A model generated the notes under the pieces. The model did not search any database, was not told where the DNA came from, and saw only the letters and a list, made by a program, of their open reading frames with translations. DNA of 64,000 bases, taken from contig JAKOVD010000025.1 in the NCBI GenBank assembly GCA_029782215.1, positions 1-64,000 of the forward strand, written 5' to 3'. Origin of the DNA: Chloroflexota bacterium. Its GTDB lineage: Bacteria > Chloroflexota > Anaerolineae > J102. The first letter of the stretch is position 1; every line of letters begins with the position of its first letter. Both the position numbers and the translations under genes were made by a program. Below, in pieces: positions 24,406 to 33,738 of this stretch.

Positions 24406-26490
24406 ATGGACAACCGCTTTGACATCCTCTTTGAGCCGGTGCGCATCGGCCCGGTCGTCGCCCCCAACCGCTTCTACCAGGTTCCCCACTGCACCGGCAT
24501 GGGCTACCGCATGCCGGAGGCGCTGGCGGCGCTGCGCGGGGTCAAGGCCGAGGGCGGCTGGGGCGTCGTCTGCACCGAAGAAGTCGAGATCCACCCCAGC
24601 AGCGACCTGGCGCCTTACTTCGAGGGCCGGCTCTGGGATGACGCCGACCTGCCGCCGCTGCAGCTCATGGTGGAAGCCGTCCATCGCCACGGCGCCCTGG
24701 CTGCTATCGAGCTGACTCACAACGGCGTCGATGCTCCCAACCTGTACAGCCGCATGCCGCCCCTGGGACCGCGGGCCATGGGGGTCGTGGGTGGGACGGG
24801 CTACGAGCCGGTGCAGGCGCGGCGCATGGACAAGGAGGACATCCGCAGCGTCCGCCAATGGCACCGGGCCGCGGCCCTCCGCGCCAAGAGCATTGGCTTC
24901 GACCTGGTCTACTGCTATGCAGGGCACGGGCTCAGCCTGGCCATGCACTTCCTGTCGCGGCGCTACAACGACCGCACGGATGAGTACGGCGGCAGCCTGG
25001 AGAACCGCGTGCGCTTCTTCCGTGAGATCATCGAGGACACCAGGGAGGCGGTGGGCGACGCCTGCGGGATCGTCGTGCGGTTGGCGGTGGACGAGCTGTT
25101 GGGGTCAGATGGCATCAGCAGGGACGGCGAAGGCCGCGACATCGTCGCCCTGCTGGCCGAGCTGCCCGACCTCTGGGATGTGAACGTCAGCGGGTGGAGC
25201 AACGATTCCGCCTCCTCCCGCTTCGAGAAAGAAGGCTACCAGGAACGCTACACCAGCTTCGTCAAGACGCTGACCACCAGGCCGGTGGTGGGGGTGGGCC
25301 GCTACACCTCGCCGGACGCCATGGTCTCGGCCATCCGCCGCGGCGTCCTGGACATGATCGGCTCGGCCCGCCCTTCCATCGCCGATCCCTTCCTGCCGCA
25401 AAAGATCCGGGAAGGGCGCATCGACGACATCCGCGAGTGCATTGGCTGCAACATCTGCGCCAGCAGCGACAACAAGGTCGTGCCCATCCGCTGTACGCAG
25501 AACCCCACGATGGGTGAAGAATGGCGGCGGGACTGGCACCCGGAGAGGATCGCGCCCCGGCGCAGCGAGGCGCAGGTGCTGGTGGTGGGCGCGGGTCCGG
25601 CCGGGCTGGAAGCGGCGCGGGCGCTGGGCCAGCGGGGCTACACGGTGGTCCTGGCCGAGGGCCGCAAGGAGCCAGGCGGCCGGGTGGCGCTGGAGGCAAC
25701 CCTGCCGGGCCTGGGCGAGTGGCGGCGGGTGATCGACTGGCGCCTGGCCCAGATCCAGAAGCAGCGCCAGGTCTCCCTCTACCCCGGCAGCCCCATGACC
25801 GCGTCCGATGTGCTGGAGGCCGGCATGGCGGATGTCATCGTGGCCACGGGCGCCACCTGGCGCCGCGACGGCGTGGGCCGCACCCTCTGGCGGCCGGCGC
25901 CTGGCTGCGACCTGCCCCATGTCTACACGCCGGACGACCTTCTCGCCGGACACCTCCCTACGGGGCGCGTGGTCGTCTACGACGACGATCATTATGTCAT
26001 GAGCGGCCTGCTGGCCGAGCTGCTGGCCCGGCGCGGCTGCCAGGTGAGCCTGCTTACCCCGGCGCCCATGATCTCCTACTGGACACAGTACACGCTGGAG
26101 CAGGAGCGCATCGAGCGCCGCCTGCTGGAGCTTGGCGTCACCCTCTATACCCGGCGCATCCTGACAGCCATCGCCCCGGACGAGGTAACGCTGGCATCCA
26201 GCCTGACCGGCGCCGCGGCCACCCTCCCCTGTGACGCCGTGGTCCTGGTCAGCGACCGCCTGCCCAACGATGCCCTCTACCAGGATCTGAAGCCCGCCCT
26301 GGCCGACGGCAGGCTGCGCTCCCTGCGGGTCATCGGCGACGCCGAGGCGCCCAACCTGATCGCCCAGGCCGTGTTCTCCGGCCACCTGGTGGCGCGGGAG
26401 TTCGAGGAATCCCCGGCCCCTACCGTGCCATTTCGCATAGAGCGTGTACGCCCGGGCGAAAACACCGGCCACCCGATATCAAATCGCTAG
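24406..26490 (+). CDS. Trimethylamine-dehydrogenase-like FMN/4Fe-4S/FAD-type oxidoreductase
   Basis: A 694-aa protein of the Old Yellow Enzyme/2,4-dienoyl-CoA reductase class. It is collinear with trimethylamine dehydrogenase: DILFEPVRIGP, NRFYQVPHC (Cys29 matches the flavin-linked cysteine), GGSLENRVRF, SARPSIADPFLP, the cluster CIGCNIC with a fourth Cys in IRCTQNP, then the nucleotide-binding VVGAGPAGLEAAR. Of the aromatic cage that holds trimethylamine, the Tyr is Glu here (CTEEVEIH), one Trp is kept (SGWSND) and the other is replaced (SSDNKVV). The substrate is therefore probably different. It ends on the CTAG shared with the endonuclease III gene. The start at 24406 was chosen by family alignment; 24388 is possible. 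Confidence 0.82.
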   Translation: MDNRFDILFEPVRIGPVVAPNRFYQVPHCTGMGYRMPEALAALRGVKAEGGWGVVCTEEVEIHPSSDLAPYFEGRLWDDADLPPLQLMVEAVHRHGALAAIELTHNGVDAPNLYSRMPPLGPRAMGVVGGTGYEPVQARRMDKEDIRSVRQWHRAAALRAKSIGFDLVYCYAGHGLSLAMHFLSRRYNDRTDEYGGSLENRVRFFREIIEDTREAVGDACGIVVRLAVDELLGSDGISRDGEGRDIVALLAELPDLWDVNVSGWSNDSASSRFEKEGYQERYTSFVKTLTTRPVVGVGRYTSPDAMVSAIRRGVLDMIGSARPSIADPFLPQKIREGRIDDIRECIGCNICASSDNKVVPIRCTQNPTMGEEWRRDWHPERIAPRRSEAQVLVVGAGPAGLEAARALGQRGYTVVLAEGRKEPGGRVALEATLPGLGEWRRVIDWRLAQIQKQRQVSLYPGSPMTASDVLEAGMADVIVATGATWRRDGVGRTLWRPAPGCDLPHVYTPDDLLAGHLPTGRVVVYDDDHYVMSGLLAELLARRGCQVSLLTPAPMISYWTQYTLEQERIERRLLELGVTLYTRRILTAIAPDEVTLASSLTGAAATLPCDAVVLVSDRLPNDALYQDLKPALADGRLRSLRVIGDAEAPNLIAQAVFSGHLVAREFEESPAPTVPFRIERVRPGENTGHPISNR

Positions 26491-27182
26491 CTTTCGCTGG
26501 CAGGCACGGTCACACGGCCGGTTTCGCAGAGGTCGCGCAGCACACAGGCGCGGCAGCGCGGCTGGCGGGCCTGGCACACCTGGCGGCCGTGCCGGATCAG
26601 GTTGAGGTGAAGCGGGTAGAACCAGGCTCCCGGGGCATGCCTTTCGACGATGCCCATCACCTTGTCGGGGCTGGCGGAGTCAGGCGCCAGTCCCAGCCGC
26701 CGGGTCACCCGGTGGACGTGCGTATCGACCGGGAATGCGGGCCGGTTGAGGCCGAACAGCAGGAGGATGGAGGCGCTCTTGTTACCGATGCCGTCGAGCT
26801 CGGTCAGCCAGGCGCGTGCTTCGTCCACCGGCAGGTCCGCCAGCCAGCGCAGATCGAAGTCTCCGCACTTGACCAGGATCGTGCGCAGCGCCTTCTGGAT
26901 GCGCGGGGCCTTGCGGTTGGCCAGCCCACAGGAGCGAATGACCGCGGTCAATTCGTCCAAGGGTGCGTCCATGACCGCCAGCCAACTGGGATAGGCAGCC
27001 TTCAGGGCGGCAAAAGCCCGGCTCGAGTTCACATCGCTGGTGTTCTGGCCCAGGAAACTACCCACCAGCTCGTCGATGGGCGGCTCCCCCGGCTGCGACC
27101 ACACCGGCATGCCGTAGCTCTCGCCCAGGCGCTTGTGGACGGCGGCAATGTGAGCAGCGGTGGCAAAGGCAGGGTCGGTCAT
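26487..27182 (-). CDS. nth: Endonuclease III-like DNA glycosylase/AP lyase
   Basis: A 231-aa HhH-GPD glycosylase. The hairpin ELDGIGNKSASILL carries the catalytic Lys, PVDTHVHRVTRRLG the catalytic Asp, and CQARQPRCRACVLRDLC is a C-x6-C-x2-C-x5-C 4Fe-4S site. It removes oxidised pyrimidines. The start at 27182 follows family length. Its stop codon overlaps that of the flavoprotein gene (CTAG, opposite strands). Confidence 0.85.
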   Translation of the reverse strand: MTDPAFATAAHIAAVHKRLGESYGMPVWSQPGEPPIDELVGSFLGQNTSDVNSSRAFAALKAAYPSWLAVMDAPLDELTAVIRSCGLANRKAPRIQKALRTILVKCGDFDLRWLADLPVDEARAWLTELDGIGNKSASILLLFGLNRPAFPVDTHVHRVTRRLGLAPDSASPDKVMGIVERHAPGAWFYPLHLNLIRHGRQVCQARQPRCRACVLRDLCETGRVTVPASES

Positions 27183-27494
27183 GCCCGCGATTATAGGCGC
27201 GGGCGCAGACCGCGCCAAGCGCCTTGGGGAGAGAGGCCACGGCGCCACCGGCATGGGCCAATGACGACAGGGGTGGTTCGCGTTGATCGCAGACAACCTC
27301 TGATCATTTGTGTTTCCTCCTATTTGTGTCCGCCCTCTGATGCACAACGCGAAAACATGAGCCTTACCTCCGCTGCGCGGAAACACGAAACGCGCCCGTG
27401 ACGGCATAACCAAACAGCGCAAGAAACGGGTGGAAACTGCGGCCCAACCGGCCTACAATGAAGCTGTTATCCACCACCGTGAGGGCCATCCCCA
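27183..27494. other. Gene-free gap with degenerate word repeats
   Basis: About 310 bases between endonuclease III and the Ada-like gene. From 27281 to 27400 it carries repeated words (GCGTTGATCGCAG, TGTGTTTCCTCC, AACGCGAAAAC, GAAACACGAAACGCG) like the other intergenic word repeats here. A weak promoter may precede the Ada-like gene (TGGAAA 27431, TACAAT 27454). Nothing else is seen. Confidence 0.4.
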
Positions 27495-28352
27495 ATGAGC
27501 ACTGATTACGACACCGTCGCCGCCGCCATCCGCTATCTCGAAGCCAACTTCCGGCACCAGCCCAGCCTGGACGAGCTGGCTACCCACCTGCATCTGAGCC
27601 CCTTTCACCTGCAGCGCCTGTTCAAGCGTTGGGCCGGCATCAGCCCCAAGCGCTTCCTCCAGTACCTGACCGTCGACTATGCCCGCCAGCTCCTTGCCGA
27701 GGAGCAGAGCGTGCTGGCCGCGGCTTACGAAGCCGGGCTCTCCGGTCCCGGCCGCCTGCACGATCTCTTTGTCAGCGTCGACGCCGTTACGCCGGGCGAA
27801 TTCAAGCAGAAGGGCGCCGGTCTGCAGATCGCCTACGGATTCCACGAAACGCCCTTTGGCGAGTGTCTGCTGGCGGCCACGAGTCGCGGGGTTAGTGACC
27901 TGGCCTTCCTGAGCGAAGGAGAGCGCGAGGAGGCGGTGGCGAACCTCCGCCGGCGCTGGCCGGACGCGAATCTGATTGAACAGCCGGAGATGACGCAGCC
28001 GCTGGCCGCCGCCATCTTCCCGGCGGAACCGGGCGCCGCCCTCGGCCGCGTTTCGCTCGTCCTGCAGGGGACGAACTTCCAGGTGAAGGTGTGGGAGGCG
28101 CTGCTGGCCATCCCCGCCGGCCATGCCGTCTCCTACGAGGATGTCGCCGCCAGCATCGGCCGCCCCACGGCCGTACGGGCGGTGGCCAGCGCCGTGGCCG
28201 CCAACCACATCGCCTACCTCATCCCCTGCCATCGCGTGCTGCGCAAGAGCGGCGACAGCGGCGAGTACCGCTGGAGCGCCACCCGCAAGAAGGCCATGCT
28301 CGGCTGGGAGGCCGCATATCGCTTTGGCGAGGGCGAGATCCTCTCCGCCTGA
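27495..28352 (+). CDS. AraC-domain / methylated-DNA-protein cysteine methyltransferase (Ada-like)
   Basis: A 285-aa protein: an AraC-type helix-turn-helix (HLHLSPFHLQRLFKRWAGISP, core SPFHLQRLFKRWAG) at about 30-95, then an O6-alkylguanine-DNA alkyltransferase with the acceptor cysteine in IPCHRVLRKSG near residue 250. It lacks the N-terminal zinc-binding methyl-phosphotriester domain of E. coli Ada. It should repair O6-methylguanine and may control its own transcription. It stands next to endonuclease III, another repair gene. Bases 28353-28526 contain no gene. Confidence 0.88.
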   Translation: MSTDYDTVAAAIRYLEANFRHQPSLDELATHLHLSPFHLQRLFKRWAGISPKRFLQYLTVDYARQLLAEEQSVLAAAYEAGLSGPGRLHDLFVSVDAVTPGEFKQKGAGLQIAYGFHETPFGECLLAATSRGVSDLAFLSEGEREEAVANLRRRWPDANLIEQPEMTQPLAAAIFPAEPGAALGRVSLVLQGTNFQVKVWEALLAIPAGHAVSYEDVAASIGRPTAVRAVASAVAANHIAYLIPCHRVLRKSGDSGEYRWSATRKKAMLGWEAAYRFGEGEILSA

Positions 28353-28526
28353 CAAGATCATCGTCCGGAGGGCACCAGCAGCACCACACCACCGATCTCT
28401 GCTCGGTAGTGTTCGCCGTCCGAGGAGGCTTGCGCGGTCTTCACCGACCCTATGGACTGATTCCGAGCGTCAGCGCCTCGTGGCTACGGACAGACCGTAC
28501 CAAATCGCAGGCTATTGAAGATAAGT

Positions 28527-29000
28527 CTAGCGGGCGGATCCCAGGAATTGGGCGAAGGCCAGGAGTTCCCTCCGCGTCTGACTCAAGACGGCATTTGCGT
28601 CTGTCACGAGTCTCCCCACTTTGGCCGGATCGAACTGAAACGTATAGACATTGCGCACGACATGACGAAACCCCCTGTACTCGTTGAGTCGCTCATAGGT
28701 GCCGAGCGAGATTACTGCTGGGCGGACTCCGGCCACCTCCTTGGTCATCTGCAACAACAGAGCTTGATGCCAATTCTCACCTTTTGGCACCGTCCCGTCG
28801 ATGGCCTCTGCAATTCGCACAAAGATACGCTCAAGCCCCGAGTAGAAGCCATGCAGATTGAGCGCCACGCTGTCGAGGTAGAAATCGTCCCCTAAAGTCT
28901 GGGCGCGCTGCCAGCCGGTCTCGATCCGCTCGAGTGCAATCTCAAGCTCCTTGAGTTCAGCCTGGATTCGCTTCTCCAAATGCTGCAAAGACTCACTCAC
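28527..29000 (-). CDS. HEPN-domain (HepT-like) toxin
   Basis: A 157-aa helical protein. EYRGFRHVVRNVYTFQ resembles the HEPN R-x4-6-H active site region. LHGFYSGLERIFVRIAE is also typical. HEPN toxins are RNases neutralised by a partner nucleotidyltransferase that AMPylates the HxY tyrosine. The gene overlaps the upstream MNT gene by 4 bases. Confidence 0.75.
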   Translation of the reverse strand: MSESLQHLEKRIQAELKELEIALERIETGWQRAQTLGDDFYLDSVALNLHGFYSGLERIFVRIAEAIDGTVPKGENWHQALLLQMTKEVAGVRPAVISLGTYERLNEYRGFRHVVRNVYTFQFDPAKVGRLVTDANAVLSQTRRELLAFAQFLGSAR

Positions 29001-29398
29001 AGCTCCAGGCCATCCTGATCAATGGCAGCCCGAAGCGCAGGGAGGCAGAAGTCCGGATCCACCAGATCCACCTTGAACTCAGCGCTGAGGCCCGTCACGG
29101 CAGCCACCGCTGCATAGAATCTCTCTGCAGGGATGCCCCAGGCTGCCAAGTCAATATCCGACCAGGGTGTGAAGCCGCCCCTCGTCGTCAAGGACCCAAA
29201 CACGACAACGCGACTGGCGCCAAAGGAATCACGCAGCAGTTCCGCTGCACGCCTGGCTGTACTTAGTGCCCGGCGCCGTCGACGCGCTAGCTCAAGTCTT
29301 GTCTCACTGCGACGTTGTCGAATCGCCTTCGCCGGATCGTAGCGTTGCCAATCGCCGACGGATAGCTCCAGCGCGGTTCGAGTTGCGGAATCGGCCAT
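28997..29398 (-). CDS. MntA-like nucleotidyltransferase antitoxin
   Basis: A 133-aa minimal nucleotidyltransferase. VVVFGSLTTRGGFTPWSDIDLA contains the GS...DxD metal site (FGSL and SDIDLA). A basic N-terminal helix region precedes it (RQRRSETRLELARRRRR). It lies upstream of and overlaps the HEPN gene, forming the HEPN/MNT toxin-antitoxin arrangement. No terminator is visible after the pair. Confidence 0.78.
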   Translation of the reverse strand: MADSATRTALELSVGDWQRYDPAKAIRQRRSETRLELARRRRRALSTARRAAELLRDSFGASRVVVFGSLTTRGGFTPWSDIDLAAWGIPAERFYAAVAAVTGLSAEFKVDLVDPDFCLPALRAAIDQDGLEL

Positions 29399-29492
29399 AG
29401 CTCATTGTAGCAGAAGTCAAAAGGCAACGTAAAAGCGCCTCGAATCATCCACAGGGGCCGTTGCTCTTTGTTCCCGTCTCATGCCATCCCGG

Positions 29493-29915
29493 CTAACGCG
29501 CAGTGCCCGCTTCAGTCTGGCTGCGCAGACGCTCGTCCTGCTCGCGCAGCTCGGGGGTCAATGCCTCCCCGAAGTCCTCCATCTCCAGCACCGGACGAAT
29601 CTCGAGCACGACGCCCTCCCCGAAGGGAGCGCGCCGCATCCACGCAATGGCTTCTGCCAGAGAGCCGGCCTGGATCAGCCAGAACCCCGCTACCAGGTTC
29701 GATCCGGCGAAGGGACCGTTGGCCACCGTGGTCGCGCCCTCCGCAAACCGGATACGGGCGCCCCTGGCGCTGGGATGCAGACCCTCGCCCGCCAGCAGTA
29801 CGCCGGCCTGTACCATCTCCTCATTGAACTTCCCCATTGCCGTAAGCTCCTGCTCGGTCGGCATGACGCCTGCCTCAGTCTGCTCGTTCGCAGGCACGAT
29901 CACCATGAAACGCAT
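29493..29915 (-). CDS. YCII/DGPF-domain protein
   Basis: A 140-aa ferredoxin-like protein of the YCII-related family: MRFMVIVPANEQTEAG start, then VANGPFAGSNLVAGFWLIQAGSLAEAI (NGPFAGS is the DGPFAETKE-type motif) and WMRRAPFGEGVVLEIRPV. The function is unknown; relatives sit beside sigma factors, but none is here. The flanking gaps 29399-29492 and 29916-30161 show no gene. Confidence 0.8.
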   Translation of the reverse strand: MRFMVIVPANEQTEAGVMPTEQELTAMGKFNEEMVQAGVLLAGEGLHPSARGARIRFAEGATTVANGPFAGSNLVAGFWLIQAGSLAEAIAWMRRAPFGEGVVLEIRPVLEMEDFGEALTPELREQDERLRSQTEAGTAR

Positions 29916-30161
29916 TGTTATGTCTCCTTATTGTGGGTGGTGGGGATCCTCATCATATGAGTATGTGGCCTGCGAGGCAGTAGGCCAGGCGCAAATCTCA
30001 CCGCATCAGTGCCCCGTTGCCTTGCCAAGCGGCCGCTCGAAGCGCGGAAGTCCAAGCCCGCGACTTGCCGGGGCCTGACAACGTATAGAGAATGATCGGC
30101 CAGGCGCCCTCATCAGGACGCGCCCTCTACTGCTCTTATTCCCTTCGTTGCCAACCGCCCT

Positions 30162-30770
30162 ATGAACATCCTCTCTGCATTCGGCGTGTCAGCCGCGGCC
30201 GGGCTCAATGCCTACCTGCCCCTGCTGATCGTGGGGCTCCTCGCCCGCTACACAGACCTGATCACGCTCAATTCACCCTGGAACGCCCTGGAGAACCCCT
30301 GGGTGCTGGGTCTGCTCGTGGTGCTGCTGATCATCGAGATGACGGTGGACAAGATCGCCATCGCCGACTCGGTCAACGATGTCCTGCAGACGGTCGTGCG
30401 GCCTGCCGCGGGAGCCATCCTGTTTGCGTCGAGCGGCAACCTGATCTCCAACATGAGCCCTGTCCTGGCCATGGGGCTGGGCATTGTCGCCGCCGGCAGC
30501 ATTCACGCCGTCAAGGCAACGGCCCGACCTGTGGTCACGGCCACGACGGGCGGGCTGGGCAATCCTGTGATCAGCGTGGTCGAGGACGTCATTTCCGTTG
30601 CCCTGACCCTGCTGGCCATCCTGGTTCCCATCATCACGGCCATCCTCCTGCTCGTCGCCGTCTGGCTGGTGCTGCGCTGGGTGCGCCGGCGCCGCGCTGC
30701 CTCCCAGGCCACCGGCATCACCCCGATGGAAGCAAACTCAGACGTCGTACTGGGGGACGAGCTCGGGTAG
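30162..30770 (+). CDS. DUF4126 membrane protein
   Basis: A 202-aa protein with five or six hydrophobic segments, opening SAFGVSAAAGLNAYLPLL (the DUF4126 signature includes GLNAYLPL). It has an Arg-rich cytoplasmic end (RWVRRRRAA). Function unknown. Its last 33 bases overlap the convergent MFS gene. Confidence 0.8.
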   Translation: MNILSAFGVSAAAGLNAYLPLLIVGLLARYTDLITLNSPWNALENPWVLGLLVVLLIIEMTVDKIAIADSVNDVLQTVVRPAAGAILFASSGNLISNMSPVLAMGLGIVAAGSIHAVKATARPVVTATTGGLGNPVISVVEDVISVALTLLAILVPIITAILLLVAVWLVLRWVRRRRAASQATGITPMEANSDVVLGDELG

Positions 30771-31922
30771 ACCCAGCGCGCAGATCCCACCCACCAGCGC
30801 CACCCAGGCCATGCCCTGCAGCACAGCGGCCAGGCCGGTGGTGTCGCTGATCCAGCCACCGATGGCGGCGCCGACGGCCCCGCTGGCAAACATGAAACCC
30901 AGCACCAGGCCCGAGGCAAGGGCTTTGCGCGCCGGCAGCATGGCCTGCGCCATTACCACCGAAACGGCAAAGCCGGCGCCAGTGGTCAAACCGACCAGGA
31001 AGAGAAGCAGGTAGAGGGTCAGGCCGGAGGTGTTGAGGTAGAGCCAGAGCGGAGGCACCGCCAGCAGCAGGCTGGCGGCCAGCACCGGTTTGCGGCCCAC
31101 GCGGTCGGCCAGGTTGCCGCCCATCACGTTGCCCAGGGCGCTGCCGATCATGACCATGGACAGCACCACGCCGTAAGCAGCAGGCGTCCAGCCCAGATCC
31201 TGCAGATGCTTGGGCAGAAACGTGGTGGTCATGGCCTGCACCGTGGTGCGGCTGAAGAGGGTCAGCGCGAACAAGACCAACGCTACGCCGCCCACCGGCA
31301 GCGGTGCGCGGCCGGCATGGCTTTCGTGCGCCGGTGCGTGCAGCTCCGGCTGGTGCCACCACATCCAGACGGCGGAGACGGCCGTCATGCCTGCCAGGAC
31401 CAGCAGGCCGGCGCGGCTGGCAGCCTGCACCAGCGCCCCGCCCACCAGCGGGCCCAGGCCGGAGCCCGTCTGTCCGAACAGGAAGAAGATCGCCGTGGCT
31501 GTCGTGATCACGCGCAGCGGCACCCGGGCGGCCACCGTCGTGCCGTGCGGGTGGAAGGCGGCCGAGCCGAGAGCGGACAAGGTCAGGAAGACAATCGACC
31601 ACCAGCCGGGACTGACCGCCGAAATGGCGTAGAACACGGCCGTCCACATCACGCCAGCGGCGCCAAGCCAGCGCAAATTGTAGCGGTCCGTCAGCCAGCC
31701 AAACAGGGGCTGTGTGAGTGAGTTGGCAAAGGTGTAGACCGTGGCGATGAGACCGATGGCCGTATTGCTCAGGCCCAGAGGCAGGCTGAGAATGGCCAGG
31801 ATGATCGGCACGGTGGCGTTGAGGACGTCGACGCTGAAATGGCCGAAGTCATTGGCCAGAAAACGGGTGTCGCGCAGGTAGGTGGGTACGGAGGCGCGCG
31901 AGAGGAAACGGGCTTCAGCCAT
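30738..31922 (-). CDS. MFS transporter
   Basis: A 394-aa major facilitator with about 12 membrane segments. The start at 31922 gives the family opening (FLANDFGHFSVDVLNATVP, core NDFGHFSVD), and WLTDRYNLRWLG is the loop 2-3 motif. NDFGHF-type N-termini recall the fosmidomycin-resistance branch, probably a drug or metabolite exporter. It is last in a lipase-methyltransferase-MFS operon, 2 bases after the methyltransferase stop. Confidence 0.82.
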   Translation of the reverse strand: MAEARFLSRASVPTYLRDTRFLANDFGHFSVDVLNATVPIILAILSLPLGLSNTAIGLIATVYTFANSLTQPLFGWLTDRYNLRWLGAAGVMWTAVFYAISAVSPGWWSIVFLTLSALGSAAFHPHGTTVAARVPLRVITTATAIFFLFGQTGSGLGPLVGGALVQAASRAGLLVLAGMTAVSAVWMWWHQPELHAPAHESHAGRAPLPVGGVALVLFALTLFSRTTVQAMTTTFLPKHLQDLGWTPAAYGVVLSMVMIGSALGNVMGGNLADRVGRKPVLAASLLLAVPPLWLYLNTSGLTLYLLLFLVGLTTGAGFAVSVVMAQAMLPARKALASGLVLGFMFASGAVGAAIGGWISDTTGLAAVLQGMAWVALVGGICALGLPELVPQYDV

Positions 31923-31924
31923 GT

Positions 31925-32707
31925 TCAGAGGACAGGTGCGGTGGCGGCCTTTGCGGCCAGGATGATGCCTTCGTGCAGGCTGAAGGTCGTAGCGGCGCCG
32001 CTGCCCTGTGGGTCCAGGAAGGCGCGCACGGCGGGAGGGCTCGACCACAGCATCTCAGTGAGCCGCACCCGGTCACCGGCGCCTACTGCCATGCGCTCCA
32101 TCCACTGCTGGAAGTTCATGGGCTTGTACAGTCGTTCCTGGTGAAGGACCTCCAGCCCGGTATCGCGGCAGAAGCCCGCCAGGGTGTCCAATGACTGCAG
32201 GGCGCCGTGCGAGGGGTCGCGCAGCTTTTCGAAGGCGTTGACATAGGCAGCCGCTGCCGGGTCGTCGGGACTGATATTGTCCACCAGCACCAGGCGGCCG
32301 CCGGGGCGCAGCACGCGCGCCCAATCAGCGATGGCGGCGCCCTGGGCGGGAAAATGGTGAAGGGCGACGCGGCAGGTCACAAGGTCGAATGAGGCCGCCG
32401 GAAAGGGCAGCTCCCCGCCGTCACCCTGCACCCAAAGGACGTTCTGCACTCCCAGGCCGGTCGCATAGGCGCGCGCCGCCTGCAGCATGGCCAGGGTCAG
32501 GTCCAGGCCAATGACCAGGCGCGCCTGGCCGGCGATGGCCAGCGCCGAATGCCCGCCACCTGGCGCCACGTCCAGCGCCAGCCAATCGGGCTGGGGGGCT
32601 GCCAGCTCCAGCATCCGCTTCAGGCTCTGGCCCTGGGCATGGACCACCGAATGTACATAGGCCTGGGCGTTGCTGCCGAACTGGCGCTGCACAAGAGATT
32701 GGGACAT
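31925..32707 (-). CDS. Class I SAM-dependent methyltransferase
   Basis: A 260-aa UbiE/COQ5-like methyltransferase: motif I ALDVAPGGGHSALA, motif II GLDLTLAM, then FDLVTCRVALHHFP and LRPGGRLVLVDN. The motif I glycine pattern is intact, so SAM binding is expected. The substrate is unknown. It lies between the alpha/beta hydrolase and the MFS transporter. Confidence 0.85.
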   Translation of the reverse strand: MSQSLVQRQFGSNAQAYVHSVVHAQGQSLKRMLELAAPQPDWLALDVAPGGGHSALAIAGQARLVIGLDLTLAMLQAARAYATGLGVQNVLWVQGDGGELPFPAASFDLVTCRVALHHFPAQGAAIADWARVLRPGGRLVLVDNISPDDPAAAAYVNAFEKLRDPSHGALQSLDTLAGFCRDTGLEVLHQERLYKPMNFQQWMERMAVGAGDRVRLTEMLWSSPPAVRAFLDPQGSGAATTFSLHEGIILAAKAATAPVL

Positions 32708-32715
32708 GACAGAAC

Positions 32716-33555
32716 TCAGGAAAGCCCGAGGGTCGTGTTCAGCCAGGTCGTCGCATCGCTCAGGACCGGACCGCGCAGCTCGGGCAGTTCGTTGTGAGAC
32801 TCATGGCAGGTCGGATAGGTGCGCAGGGTGACGTTGGGACCGGACCGGGCCGCGGCGTCGAGAATGGCCTGGCGGTTGATCACCGTGTCGTGGTCGCCCA
32901 GGATGACCAGCACGGGCAGGGTCAAGGTCGGCAGGAGCGCCTGCGCCTCGACGGCTTTGTCCAGGTTCGTGGCCGCAAAGCGGGTGGTGACCAGATCATG
33001 ACACAGCGGGTCGGCAGCGTAGGCCGCCTGCACGGCGTCGTCATGGCTCAGCCGCAGGCTGCTCTTGCCGCCCGTGTTGATGGTGAAGCGCGGCGCCACC
33101 CGCGCCAACACCCGGCTCATCCGGATCTTGGTGGCGCTCAGGTCAGGGCCGGGACCGTAGCCGGGCGCCGACAACACCGCCGCTGCCATAGGATGCCGCG
33201 CCAGGTAGTGCGTGGCATAGGTCCCTCCCAGGCTGTGGCCGTACATGGCCAGCGGCCGGCAGGGATGGGCCTGGCGGGCGTGGCTCACGACCTGGTCCAG
33301 GTCACCGATCACGTCTTCGAAGCTCTCATAGTGGCCGCGCTTGCCGCTCGACTCGCCAAAACCACGGTGATCGCTTCCGTAGATGGCGTAGCCTTCATCC
33401 TGAAAGGCAGCGACCAGGTGGGGGTAACGTCCCGCATGCTCACCCAAGCCATGGACCAGGACCAGGACGGCCCGCACCTCGCCTGGGGGCGCCCATGTGC
33501 GCAGAAAGAGGGAGTGGCCGTCGGCGGCCGTGAGGGTGGTTTCCTGGTAGGACAT
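32716..33555 (-). CDS. Alpha/beta hydrolase, monoacylglycerol-lipase-like
   Basis: A 279-aa serine hydrolase. The nucleophile elbow is GHSLGGTYA, the acid is in LGDHDTVIN, the His in CHESHNELP. The pattern VHGLGEHAGRYPHLV and GFGESSGKRGH is that of lysophospholipase/monoacylglycerol lipases. First gene of a three-gene minus-strand operon. ATG 33555 has GGTGA upstream; a GTG at 33564 is an alternative. Confidence 0.83.
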   Translation of the reverse strand: MSYQETTLTAADGHSLFLRTWAPPGEVRAVLVLVHGLGEHAGRYPHLVAAFQDEGYAIYGSDHRGFGESSGKRGHYESFEDVIGDLDQVVSHARQAHPCRPLAMYGHSLGGTYATHYLARHPMAAAVLSAPGYGPGPDLSATKIRMSRVLARVAPRFTINTGGKSSLRLSHDDAVQAAYAADPLCHDLVTTRFAATNLDKAVEAQALLPTLTLPVLVILGDHDTVINRQAILDAAARSGPNVTLRTYPTCHESHNELPELRGPVLSDATTWLNTTLGLS

Positions 33556-33661
33556 GTCGTTCACCGTAAAGAGAAGGGGGCGAGGAACGAAACGGCAGCA
33601 TCAAAACCCATGCATTATAGGAAGCGCATGCCAGTGCCCCAAAAGATCACAGACGGCAATT

Positions 33662-33691
33662 TTGGCGGGCATGATGGCCTTTTGCTATACT
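33662..33691 (+). promoter_or_regulatory. Promoter of the rpsB operon
   Basis: TTGGCG (33662-33667), an 18-base spacer, TATACT (33686-33691). Transcription from about 33698 would leave a leader of about 135 bases. Confidence 0.5.
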
Positions 33692-33738
33692 TTTCGCTTG
33701 GGCATTGAACGCCCATCAAGCAACACCCTATCTCACAC

